Below, one piece after another: positions 52,890-63,110 of a DNA stretch of 64,000 bases. Under the pieces are notes generated by a model. The model saw only the letters and a list, made by a program, of their open reading frames with translations, was not told where the DNA came from and searched no databases. Numbering within the stretch: the first letter of the stretch is position 1; every line of letters begins with the position of its first letter. Origin of the DNA: Linnemannia elongata. Lineage: Eukaryota; Mortierellomycota; Mortierellomycetes; Mortierellales; Mortierellaceae. Made by a program: the position numbers and the translations under genes. The DNA is taken from the NCBI GenBank assembly GCA_036320915.1, contig JAXBDG010000018.1, forward strand, positions 868,001 to 932,000, written 5' to 3'.

Positions 52890-54500
52890 TCACTAATTGC
52901 GACTACACCCACTGCCACCAGCAGACACCAGTATGCGAACCACTTCCGAATGCACTCGCCTTGGCGTTTGAACAGAATCCATTACTCCTGTTAGCTGGAG
53001 GTGTGAGGAAACGGAAAGAGTGAACAAGTAAACGAGGCTGGGGCGAGCGTAAGGAGAGGGGACAGGTCAAAGAGAAAAATAGAAACCCCTACCAGAAGAA
53101 GACATTTTCTTTCTTTCTTAGGTCCTACACCCATCTTGTGACAGAAGCGTCCGTCTTTTATGACTTCGCTAGTCGTTTTTCCACCTTCCCTTTTCGGTTA
53201 CCGTCATCACCTTCTGTTACTCTCGCCTTTTCTTATTGGCTGTACCTGAAACGAACAAGCTACTTCGATGGTACCTGGGTCTTGGGACGCGTTGAAGAGT
53301 AAAGTAGTATTATCAGGAACAACAAAGAGGACGCGACATGGCCTCCTTGATAATTTGCGCCTTCTCCTTATCCTACTTGCCGGCCAAACAAGAAACTGCA
53401 GAGCATGGGCTGGCGGCGAGTCGGTGTAGGTGGCAAGTAGATACGAGTGAGCAAGGTACTCTGCATTGACGCAAGACCAGTACGTAAAGCAGTAAAATAT
53501 GGGCCAAGAGGGGTAGAGAGAGAGCAGGAGCAAGATTGGGAAAAAGTCTGGGGAGAAACGAACCAGTGTGCTTCCACTGGCAGGGGTTAAGACAGCCCTT
53601 CTCTCCACTCGTTCTCTTTCACCTGTTGTTGCTGTTGTTGTTGTTGTTGTTGCTGTTGCTGAACCATCCACCAATCCTACTTTTCTAATTTATCCTTCAC
53701 TCGCCTTTTCCTCTCTTCTGTTCTTTTCCCCCCTCTTTTTCTATTACCCCCTTGCTTCCTCGCCGGTCTATGCCCCGACTCTGGCCTCTCGACACTCGCC
53801 ATGGCTTGTTCCTTCCTGTCCCCAGTACCCATCACCTTTCTCAACACCACACAGCACTCGCTAATGGTCACCCCCTCCCTCTCTTCATTGTCATCTTTTT
53901 CAAAATAATAATACCTGCTCTCATCTCTCATCGAACTCACAATAACACACGGACATGGTCTCATCTCTCTGCTTATTATTGATCCAAACAGGCGGACAGA
54001 GATCAACTCAACTCTTGCGATCGTCATCTTGTTGTTATGAGGACGCAGGGTCATTGTTCAAACTGGTTCAACGCTCTTCTACGTTATGGGTGAATCAGAG
54101 GGAGATAAACAACAGGCTAAAGGAAAAGGAAGAAACAACAAGGGGCACTTTGTTTACACCTTTTGACCTTAAGAGGTGTAAGTGTTGTGTGGAGAAGGGA
54201 CAAAGAGGACCGGGAGAGGCGGCGGGACAGGTCCCCCTCTCCTTCCCTCTTACCTTTGAAGCCATGCGTTTACTAAAAGAAACAAAGGACTAACGACATG
54301 CTTGTCGGGGGGGAAGAAAAACTACATCGTTGCCACCGCCACCACACCTGTCTACATCACCTTCGTCACCCCCCCTTGCTCTTTTTAAACTCATGTACCT
54401 CCCTCTCTCTCTTTTCTTCCATCGCTCATCCACTATACTTCCTCATTCAGAGCAGACGTTCCCCCAGTGCTTGATGTGAATCTCCTTTGTTGTTTATTTC
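52890..54500. repeat. Spacer Q, copy 3
   Basis: Colinear with the other Q copies but more diverged in the middle; (TTG)n at 53626-53655. The segment matching the 60917 ORF begins ATGGGTGAATCAGAGGGAG at about 54086 and diverges quickly. No gene recognised. Confidence 0.55.
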
Positions 54501-54679
54501 TCATGGCTTGTGTTTTAGTTTGTGGAGAATGAGTTAAGGAACGGTTGTATTAAGGTAATAAAGGTAATGAAGTTAATGCTATGGTTTTTTTGTCAGGTAT
54601 ATTAAGTCTATGAGATGGAAAAGGGTATGAGAACAGTGTGTGGGGACTGGTGGGTATCTATGGGATTATCGCTCAAAGC

Positions 54680-55238
54680 TTAGGACCGGTGCTGGTGCTG
54701 GTGCTGGTGCTGGCGTTGGTGTAGTTGGCGAGGGTCATTTGGGGTATCGTGGAGGTGGATCGAATCACCGATCGAGTCGTAGTGTTCGTCACTGTAGTGC
54801 TCGTAACCATGACAGTAGAGATGCTGGCTGCAAGGGTACTGGTAGCCGTATGAGCTTCCGGCGGGATCAGCAAAGAAGTTGCTGCTGCCAGAAGTGTCCG
54901 CGAAAAAGGAGGTTGGCTCGGTAACAACCATGGCTTCTTCGAGCTGGTAGGCCTGGTGGGGGTCTTGAGGCCAGTCTTGGGGCGCACCGATCTCCAGTGC
55001 CATGAACTGGCCATCGAGGTTCAACAGTTCGTCCTCCTCGTCGTTGTTGTAAGAGATAACTGTTGGGGTAAGGAAGAGGTGGTGATCTTGATGGTGGTGG
55101 TGTTGACCGTGATCGAGGATGAGCATGTTGCCTTCGTCCTGGGGGGTATTCGATAACGTCTGTTGAGAGGAACAGTGGTTGATTAATGGATTCAAGGGAG
55201 GAGAGGTGTTGGTTGCGAGCTCGTTGCATTTTAGACAT
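54680..55238 (-). pseudogene. R gene, copy R3, one-base frameshift
   Basis: MSKMQRARNQHLSSLESINQ starts correctly. At about 55140 a run of five G (unit 1) is six G, shifting the frame after VIEYP. The rest of the protein (DEGNM, HHHHQDHH, EEDELLNLDG, FFADTSGSS, the His-Gln end) is fully open in the other phase. A single-base homopolymer change is the only defect, so a sequencing error would restore a complete gene of about 185 residues. Confidence 0.55.
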
Positions 55239-56015
55239 GTCCGTCTTGGAGGTGTACGGGGGTCGTTAAGCGTTAGGTATGGTGGTGGGGGAGTAGTGGA
55301 GTGGAGAGAAGGAAAGTGAAAAAAGAAAAAGAAACTTGAGAACAGAGGACGAAGATATATAGCGAAGGAAGATATCGAGTTGGGTTGGTTGTATAAATGC
55401 TGCTGTTGTAAACAAAGCGCAATGTTGATCAATGGGCCACATCATTAAAAACAAATGCCCTTCCATGTGTTGTGTTGTGTCTGTGAATGTGTTCCTGTGT
55501 AATTGTGTGGGGTGCAGTGAGCTAGGCTGTCTGACCAGTCTGTCTGTCTGTCAAACAGTCAGTCAGTCAGAGCAATAACCATGAAGGAAGACCCAAGGTC
55601 GCTCCTTCCCTTAGTTCACTGTTGCTAATATTTGTTGCATGGGCAAGTAGGGGAGTCTTGTTGTCCTGCTGGTTTACCTTGCTGACCACATACCTCTCAC
55701 AACCCTTCTTTTTGTTTGTGTTCGTCCACCCGCGTCTTTCTTGAAGCAAGCAGGTAAAAAAGAGAGAGAGGAGGGCTAAATAGCGATAAAGAGGGAAGAG
55801 AGGTAATAAAAAAAGAAGGAACAAAGGGCAACAAGTATTAGTCTTGCCTATGAGAGGCGTGCTCATGGTTGCACCTATTCTATTTTAATGTCGGGTTTTA
55901 TTTCCCCTCTCTCTTCTTGTCAACAACAACAACAATAAGCAACAACGGCGACAATGACCCCATTACGGCAACCCCAAAACACCTACCAAGACAACAAATT
56001 ACATTCACCTCAGCA
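55239..56015. promoter_or_regulatory. Divergent R3-S4 intergenic promoter region
   Basis: 777 bp, colinear with units 1 and 2. TCTGTCTGTCTGTCAAACAGTCAGTCAGTCAG at about 55538-55572. TATATAT on the - strand near 55355 could serve R3. Confidence 0.45.
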
Positions 56016-56277
56016 ATGGTATGCAACTTTGCTCGATTCTTTCGACCTCTGGGGCCTGCTGATCCCGAGATCGATCTCGCGCATCTCAGACAATATCACC
56101 TCATATACTGAGGGCCCGATTACAGAACCCGCCACGAACCAATCGCCTGAGGTTCAAAGCAATCCCCCTATCCATTTCCAAGCTCTCGGCATTGATGCCG
56201 CAGCTGCTCAGGCCGAGTTCGATCAGGACGTCACGTTTATTGGAGAGGCCCCCGTTGCCGACTTTACTGGGGAGTAA
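55954..56277 (+). CDS. S gene, copy S4: 2-bp deletion fuses two overlapping frames, 107 aa
   Basis: The S frame from ATG 56016 fails after 31 residues because of the same 2-bp deletion as S3. However, the overlapping frame from ATG 55954 (MTPLRQPQNTYQDNKLHSPQ) is thereby joined to the S C-terminal half (SDNITSYTEGPITEPATNQS to FTGE) and stays open to the regular TAA at 56275-56277. The product would have a new N-terminus and the conserved acidic C-terminus. It may be a novel fused gene or a pseudogene that happens to be open. ATG 55954 is the first ATG after the conserved TTTTAATGTCGGG segment. Confidence 0.4.
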   Translation: MTPLRQPQNTYQDNKLHSPQQWYATLLDSFDLWGLLIPRSISRISDNITSYTEGPITEPATNQSPEVQSNPPIHFQALGIDAAAAQAEFDQDVTFIGEAPVADFTGE

Positions 56278-56576
56278 GCGTTCGATGGATTACCATGCCA
56301 GTGCCGCATAACCATGACCTTCCTGCCTGCTGTCTGTCCTCCTGGAAGCATACTGCACTATCTTGTCGTTTCTCTCTTCGCCTTGTATCTTCCTCTCTTC
56401 TTTTGTACTTGTACTTTTCCTTTGCGTGTATGTACCCAACCTGTATCTTTATTCCTCTCCACCTCCATATTATTACTTTCCAACTCTCAATATACTAGTA
56501 AATTTGTATTTATTAATAGCAACTGAGATCAAGTGAGATCTAATCTTATCTGATCAGACGATCAGTACAAAACATA

Positions 56577-56675
56577 AATCATGAGTGGAAGAGTAGCTGC
56601 TCCTCTTTTCTCTTTCACGCTTTCGCCACTGGTGAGGGCGCTTGAGAATGCACTTTTTTCTTATATAAATACCGT
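56577..56675 (+). promoter_or_regulatory. S-gene promoter, type 1 (copy S5)
   Basis: Nearly identical to 29938-30042 upstream of S1, with TATATAAATA at 56662-56671. It shows that the S5 block came from an S1-like locus, not from the neighbouring S4. Confidence 0.55.
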
Positions 56676-56797
56676 GCCATGCCTCGTAAAGTGAAACCCG
56701 CAACAGCTCCCCCCTCTGCCGCAACAACGGCGACAATGACGCATTACGGCAACCCTAAAAACACCTACCAAGACAAACAATTACATTCATCTCGGCC

Positions 56798-57061
56798 ATG
56801 GTATTCAACTTTGCACGACTCTTTCGACCTTTGGGGCCTGCTGATCCCGAGATCGATCTCGCGCATCTCCCAGACAACATCACCTCATACAGTGAGGGCC
56901 CGATCACCGAACCCGCCATGAACCAATCGCCCGAGGTTCAAAGCAATCCCCCTATCCATTTCCAAGCTCTCAGCATTAATCTTGCAGCTGCTCAGTCCGA
57001 GTTCGATCAGGATTTCACTTTTGTTGGTGGAGACTCTGTTGCCGCCTTTACCGGGGTGTGA
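56798..57061 (+). CDS. S gene, copy S5: small acidic protein, 87 aa
   Basis: Complete frame MVFNFARLFRPLGPADPEID to FTGV and TGA, the same length as S1 and with the same C-terminal VGGDxVAAFTGV ending. It differs from S1 by about a dozen substitutions and no indel, which suggests constraint. The promoter is of S1 type. The overlapping MPRKVK frame from 56690 is closed earlier than in S1, which supports the S frame as the real one. The post-stop frame is open for about 70 codons. Confidence 0.6.
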   Translation: MVFNFARLFRPLGPADPEIDLAHLPDNITSYSEGPITEPAMNQSPEVQSNPPIHFQALSINLAAAQSEFDQDFTFVGGDSVAAFTGV

Positions 57062-57254
57062 GCGTTTGATAGATCACGATGCCAGTGCCGCATAACCATG
57101 CCCTTCCTGCCTGCTGTCTGTCCTCCTGAAAGCATACTGCAATGTCCTGTCCCTTCCTTCTTCACGAATGTATCTTCCCTCCTCTTTTTTACTTTTGTAC
57201 TTTCTCTTTGTGTGTATTTACCCGACCTGTATCTTTTTTCCTCTCCATGCTACT

Positions 57255-58890
57255 ACATAATATAAATTTGTATTTGGTAACTGAGATCAAGTGAGATCTA
57301 ATCTTATCTAATCAAATGATCCAAAAACAAAGAATGACTATTGGCGGAGCCTTTACCTAAGGTTCTTGAATCCTACAATATTCAGTAGTGATCGGGGCGA
57401 AGCAACGCAAGAGCTATGGCTCTCTTTATTGGGGTTTTCTTCCTACCATCACCAATTGCGCGTGCACCCAGATGCCATTGCATTCTTTTTGCACTATATC
57501 TTTGTCTAGTCATATTCTCCAACTGTGGTTAAGGAAGTACTTTTGGTTCATCTCTTCAAAAGAAGGTTGCCAAAAGGAGATCTAAAAGGATAGCGATAAC
57601 GGCTGCTTTACAGCGCCCTGCGTTGTATGATGGCGTAGAGAGTGACTCTGTAATTATTCTATTTTCTTCCCTGTTTTCCTAAGAGTTGGTACATTGTTAC
57701 AATTCCATATGTTCACCCCTACTCAGGGAAATGAAAAAACGAGAAACAAAATAATGGAAGAGAGCGAAACTTTTAAGACATAGCAACGACGGACAAGGAG
57801 AGATGGAGAGAGAGAGAACCATGACATGTAGCAAGGAAATTGCGGCAAGAGGATAAGAGGAACAGGAGGTACAAAAAAAATATACAGACAACGAACGGGA
57901 AATGGTGGGCAAAATAAAGAGAGGGGCAGGCGTGACCGAGAACTCCAATGACGTTTATTCAGCATTAAATATTCCAGACCAATCACCTTGGAAAGCGCCT
58001 GAGTCCTTTGTAAACCAATATTTTGCTAAATTCTACGAAAGGAAGAGGAGGAGGAAGAGAGAGGAAATAGAGGGGGAAGTGAGAAGGAAAAGGGTAGAAG
58101 TGAGAAAGAATAGAGTGGAAAATAGGCAGAGTAGAGGATGGATATTAGAGTAGAAAGAGAGAGAGAGAGAGTAGGGGATGGATATGGGGATAACAGAGTG
58201 GATAAGGGAGCGAGTAGAGAATGGATACAGAGAAATAGATGAGGAAGACAGAAATGATGGACGAAGAAGATAGAGAGGATGGAAATGAGAACAGAGAGGA
58301 TAGAGAGAGGGAGAGGACAGTGCGACGAAAGAGAGTAAACGATGACAACACTGTGAGATACAAGTGAGAATAATGAAATAGAATCGAAGGTGAAGAAGAG
58401 TGCATATTGAGTAGAATGCGAGAAAATGTTGGATGATGATAGAGAGGGGCCACAAAGTCACATGACATGTCAAAGTGGTTTGCTTTGGTGTTCATCATCG
58501 TAAGCCAAATGACAAAAGGGACAAAAGGGACAAAAAAATGGGACGCCACGAAAGGGTACTAATTGGACCTTCGATGGATTTGAATCTAGAAGGTCCCTGC
58601 GTTGTTGCCATGGACGATTGACGCAGAAAAGTGGGCAAGGCAGAAGTGGACACAGAAAAGAGGCAAGGGAGAAGTGGACACAGGAAAGTGGGCAAGGGAG
58701 AAGAGCATTGAAGAAAATTAATTGAGAGCACCAATCCCTGCCCCCTCCCCTGCATTTTGGCTTGGCCATGCCAAAGAGGTCGCAGCTAGCGACCTCTATA
58801 ACTAAGCCTTGTCATGAGCAATAAATCAACCTCGCAGTTTTGGTTCTCACTGAAAACATCAGTACGAAAACGACGATCTTAGTCTTTTGC
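57255..58890. repeat. Spacer T, copy 3
   Basis: T-start block 57255-57530, then a purine-rich stretch (58030-58330) and a segment with tandem GAAAAGTGGGCAAGG(G/C)AGAAGTGGACACAG repeats (58625-58705). No gene supported. Confidence 0.6.
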
Positions 58891-58964
58891 TCCATAAATT
58901 AATTGAGTCGAGTTGGATACTGTTCAATCCTTTTTACATTACTTCTTGACTTCTTTGTTACTAC

Positions 58965-58972
58965 TATAAATA
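58965..58972 (+). promoter_or_regulatory. TATA box of P4
   Basis: TATAAATA 72 nt before the P4 ATG. Confidence 0.55.
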
Positions 58973-59036
58973 CGCAGACCTAAATACTTTCCAGAACGAA
59001 TTAACCACCAAAGAAAAAAACTATAACCAAACACAC

Positions 59037-59228
59037 ATGGCTTACAACCATCGCCGCATCGTTCAGCTACCTCTTCAGGTCGATCTCCCTCCTGCACCAC
59101 TTCCTGCTACCGTCACCTCATTCCCGGCCCCCATAGCCGATCACACTCCTCCTCCTCCTCCTCCTCCTCCTCCACCGCCTCTCCCTCCCAACCAAGTAGC
59201 CGTCGACGTCTACCTCCAAGCTCTGTAA
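59037..59228 (+). pseudogene. P gene, copy P4, short form, 63 aa
   Basis: Start and conserved LPLQVDLPPAPLPATVTSFP block present, with poly-Pro of about 11 residues. A small deletion turns GCTCAGCTGTATGCC into GCTCTGTAAGCC, ending the frame at the beginning of the helix. The acidic tail is lost; homologous sequence continues to about 59285. Confidence 0.5.
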
Positions 59229-59759
59229 GCCGTTCAACTCCGATTTCAAGCCCTGGCAATCAATGTGGCTCAGCAAGACTACCCATAATGATGGTTGATG
59301 AAGTCGATGATTAAGGGTCCTCAGACGAAATGTAGTATGTTTGCCCGACCAGAATTTATTGTCTACTCTTTCATTTCCATTGTCCGTCTCGTCCGTCTAC
59401 TGGCCATCATACCCCGTCCTTCATATCTAGTGTTTGTCATCGGTGGGTGTCGTTTTATGCCATCCCTCCTCGTCTTGAACTTCTGTCCCGTCTTCACTCT
59501 GCCTGAAGTCACCCCTTCTCCTTTCAAAATAATCTGCTAGTTCACAACCTCTCTTTACCATGTTTCCATAACACTTCCTTCTTTCTTACTTCCCATACCT
59601 CCCCTCATCACCCAGTTCTGCTCTTCTCACTTAATTTTTTACTCGTCATTCTTCGTCTACAGTGCCGACAAAAAAAACCTTCACCAATAACATCATCGAT
59701 GTACTCCCTTCGCCTCAACAACATCTCTTCCGACACCAAAATAAACAAAATTCACTAAT

Positions 59760-61300
59760 TGCGACTACACCCACCACCAGACAGCAGTATGCGAACCACT
59801 TCCAAATGCACTCACATTGGCGTTTGAACACAATCCACTCATATTAGCTGGAAAGCGTGATGTAACGGAAAGAGTAAATAAGTAAACGAGGCTGAGGCGA
59901 GCGTAAGGAAAAAGGACAGGTCAGAGAGAAAGGAGAGAACCCCACCAGAAGAAGACCGTTTTTTCTTCCTTGGTACCTACACCCATCTTGCGAGTGAAGT
60001 GTTCGTCTTTCATGAATTCACTAGCCGTTTTTTCCACCTTCCCTTTTCGGTGACCGGCATCACCTTTTGTTACTATCGCTTTTTCTTATTGGCTCTACCT
60101 GAAACGAACAAGCTACCGGTGGCACCCGGGTCTTGGGACGCGTTAAAAAGTACATTAGTATTAGCAAGAACAAAGTTGACACGACACGGAGACCTTGATA
60201 AGCTACACCTTCTCCTTATCCTACTTACAGGGCAAACAAGTGACTGCAGAGCGTGGGCTGGCGGTGAGTCGGTAAGGTACACTACATCGATGCAGGACAG
60301 ATACGTAAAGCAGTAAAATAAGAGCCAAGAGGGGCAGAGCGAGAGCAAGAGCAAGAGCAAGAGCAAGAGTGGGAAAAAGTCTGGCGAGAAACGAACCTGT
60401 GTGCTTCTACTGGTACTCGCTCATATCATTTACATGTGTAGAAACAGTCTTTCTCACCACAGGTTCGCTTTCTTTGTTGTTGTTGTTGTTGTTGTTGTGT
60501 TGATGAGCCATCCACCTATATCACTTTTGTCATTTATCCTTCACTTGCCTTTTCCTTTTTCTGTTCTTTTTTCCTTTTCTATTACGCCCTTCCTTCCTCG
60601 CCATTCCCTGCCCCGACTCTTCCCCCTCAACACTCGCCACAACCTCTTCCTTCCTGTCCCCAGTACCCATCACCTTCCTCAACACCACATCACCCACCAT
60701 TGGGCACCCCCCTCCATCTGTTCATCGTCATCTATCTCATAATAATAAAACTGCTCTCCGCCAAACTCACAATAATACACGGATGTGCTCTCATCCCTCA
60801 ACTTATTAACTGATCTGAACAGACGGACAGAGAACACCTCATTCCTTGTAGTCATCGTCTTGTTGTTACAAGGACGCCGGGTTAATGTTCAAACCAGTTG
60901 AACGCCTCACTTCATTATGGGAGCACCAGAGGGAGACAAGCAACACACTGGAGGGAAAAAAGAAACAACAAGGGGTACTCTACTTTGTTCACACATTGTC
61001 CATATGAAGGTTATGAGTGATGTGGATGAGGGACAGGGACAAAAGGGCGAGCCGGGAAAGGGTCTTCCTATCCTTCCCTTTCTCTTTGGAAACAATGCAT
61101 TACAAGAAACAAGGACTAACAACAAAGGTGCTGAGAGGAAAGAAAAACTACATCATTGCCACCGCCATCACGCCTGTCTCCATCACATTCGTCACCCCTC
61201 TTGCTTTTTTTAAACTCATGTACCTCCTTCTCTCTCTCTTTTCTTCCATCGCTCATCCAATATACTTCCGCATTCAGAGCAGACATTCCCCTGGTGCTTG
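59760..61300. repeat. Spacer Q, copy 4
   Basis: Closest to Q copy 1 over its last 400 bp. (TTG)n at 60476-60499 and GAGCAA repeats at 60340-60370. Contains the longest version of the conserved ORF at 60917-61213. Confidence 0.6.
60917..61213 (+). CDS. Conserved ORF at the end of spacer Q, 98 aa
   Basis: MGAPEGDKQHTGGKKETTRG, then DVDEGQGQKGEPGKGLPILP and NALQETRTNNKGAERKEK. The same reading exists in unit 1 but is broken by a TGA after about 33 codons. Unit 2 has lost the ATG and unit 3 has diverged. The hydrophilic Gly/Lys/Glu-rich composition is protein-like, but with only one open copy of four, a conserved non-coding segment is equally likely. Function unknown. Confidence 0.25.
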   Translation: MGAPEGDKQHTGGKKETTRGTLLCSHIVHMKVMSDVDEGQGQKGEPGKGLPILPFLFGNNALQETRTNNKGAERKEKLHHCHRHHACLHHIRHPSCFF

Positions 61301-61309
61301 ATGTAATAT

Positions 61310-63110
61310 GCATTTGTGTTTAGTAACAGAGATCAAGTGACATCCAATCTTATCTGATCAAGCGATGAAAACAAAAACGTGACTACTGGCGGAGCCGTTA
61401 CCTAAGGCTCTTGAATCTTGATTCGGCAGTGAACTGGGCGGAGCAGCGCAAGAGCCATGGCTGATGGCTCCCCCTTTTTGGGGTTGACTTTTTCTTATCG
61501 TCACCAATTGCGCCTGCGCTTAGTGCCAAGTGCGTTCATTTGCATGATATTTTTACTCTGGCCGTATTCTCCAACTAAAATGCTGTTGGTCCATCTCATC
61601 AGGAGATTCAAAAGGTAAAAGTAGGATAGCGGTAACGGCAGCGTTACAACGCCATGCACTGCGTGAGGATGAAGAGAATGGTTGTGTAAGTATTCTACTT
61701 CCCTCCCTGTTTTCCTAACCATTCGCACTTCATAACACTTGCAAGTGTTCACTTCAATACTCAGACAAAAGGAGGAACGAGAAGCAAATAAAATGGAGGC
61801 GAGCAAACTCTACAGGCCATGAGCTACGGACAAGAAGAGAGTATGAGAGAGAATCATGACATGTAACATGTAAAATTAAAGCAAGAGGATAAAGAACCAG
61901 GGCATACAAAGAAGAGGCACAGACAACGGGAAAAATAAAAGTGAGGGGTAGGTGCGACAGAGGATTGCAAAGACTTTTTTTTTTTGTATTGAGTATTATT
62001 CCAGACCAACCACCGCCTGAATCCTTTTAAATCATTATTTTTGCTAAATTCTGTCAGGGAGGGCGAGGAAGAGAGAGGGAATAGAAGGGAAAGAGAGAGG
62101 GGATAGAGAGAGGAATAAAGGTAGAAGTGGGAGCGAAGAAAGTGGTAAGGGAAGAAAAATAGAGGATGGATACGGAGAGAACAGAGCAGAAAAAAGAGAG
62201 AAGAGAGGATGAATACAGACAGTGAATAGGGATTGGACGCAATGAAAATGGGTGAAGGCAGAAATAATACAGAGAAGGTGAGTACAGTGAGACGAGAGAG
62301 GGTGAACACTGACAATAATGCGAGAGACAAGCGAAAACAATGAAGGGAAGAAGGAGAGTACATGATAAGAATGCAAGAAAATAAGGGGAGGAGACAGAGA
62401 GTTGGGCCACAAAGTTACAAGTCAGGACAATCGGTTTGTTTTGGCAATAAGATACACAATAAGAAGTTGGTTGGACTTACATGGCTGGGATGAAATCAAA
62501 GCAAGAAGGCACCTGCGTTATACGAAAGAGTTTGTCACTCCTTTCCTATTTTATTAAACACAACAGAAAACAGAAGAATGAACAGAGAAGAGCAGACTCA
62601 ACAAGAAAAAAATACAGGTCACGTCATTGAAAAACAAAAACAATACAAACAGCCCAAGAAAATCGAGCGACGCTGCATGCAGGGAGACCAGCCAGTGAAA
62701 GTCAAAGGGATTATAAACAAACGAGATGAATGCATTGGGGTGCTGACAATACCACACATTGTGCTTTTTCCAACAACAATTGCTCATTCAATATTCTTTC
62801 TATTGACCTTTCATATTCTTACTTGTCCATACCCACACTTGTTCGCCCTATGCGGGGTTTGTCTCTCACTCTAGGAACAAATGAGACTTTTTTGTCCTTG
62901 GGACACAAGCCGCAGACAGAATTTATGAGGACGTGCCCCCTTCCATTTTGACTCTGATGGACGAGGGCTCTTTTTTTTTAAAAAAAGAAAGGAACCCCTT
63001 CGTCGCATTTCGCAAGTAAGAAAAAAAGGTCGACCAGCCTTGGCTGTTGTCCACTTTTTCCAATCGGCTGTCGCATTTTTTTCCCAAAGAGAAAAAGGTC
63101 AAATGAAACT
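61310..63110. repeat. Spacer T, copy 4, with Z segment
   Basis: T-start block with GGCTCTTG (61406-61413) and CAAGAGCC (61449-61456), a purine-rich stretch (62050-62300) and a segment (62520-63110) shared with 44150-45360 (GTGCTGACAATACC(A/G)CA, CACAAGC). No gene supported. Confidence 0.55.

Larger units (their letters stand above)
52110..58890. repeat. Tandem array unit 3 (P-Q-R-S-S-T)
   Basis: P3 52223, Q 52.9-54.5 kb, R3 55238 (minus), S4 56016, S5 56798, T 57.25-58.9 kb. Compared with unit 2 it has an additional S copy and no MITE. Confidence 0.8.
58890..63110. repeat. Tandem array unit 4 (P-Q-T; R and S deleted)
   Basis: P4 59037, Q 59.76-61.3 kb, then directly the T-start block (61310 on) and the T/Z sequence. 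In the other units about 1.8 kb with R, the divergent promoter and S lies between Q and T. The join is in CTTGATGTAATATGCATTTG. Confidence 0.7.
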
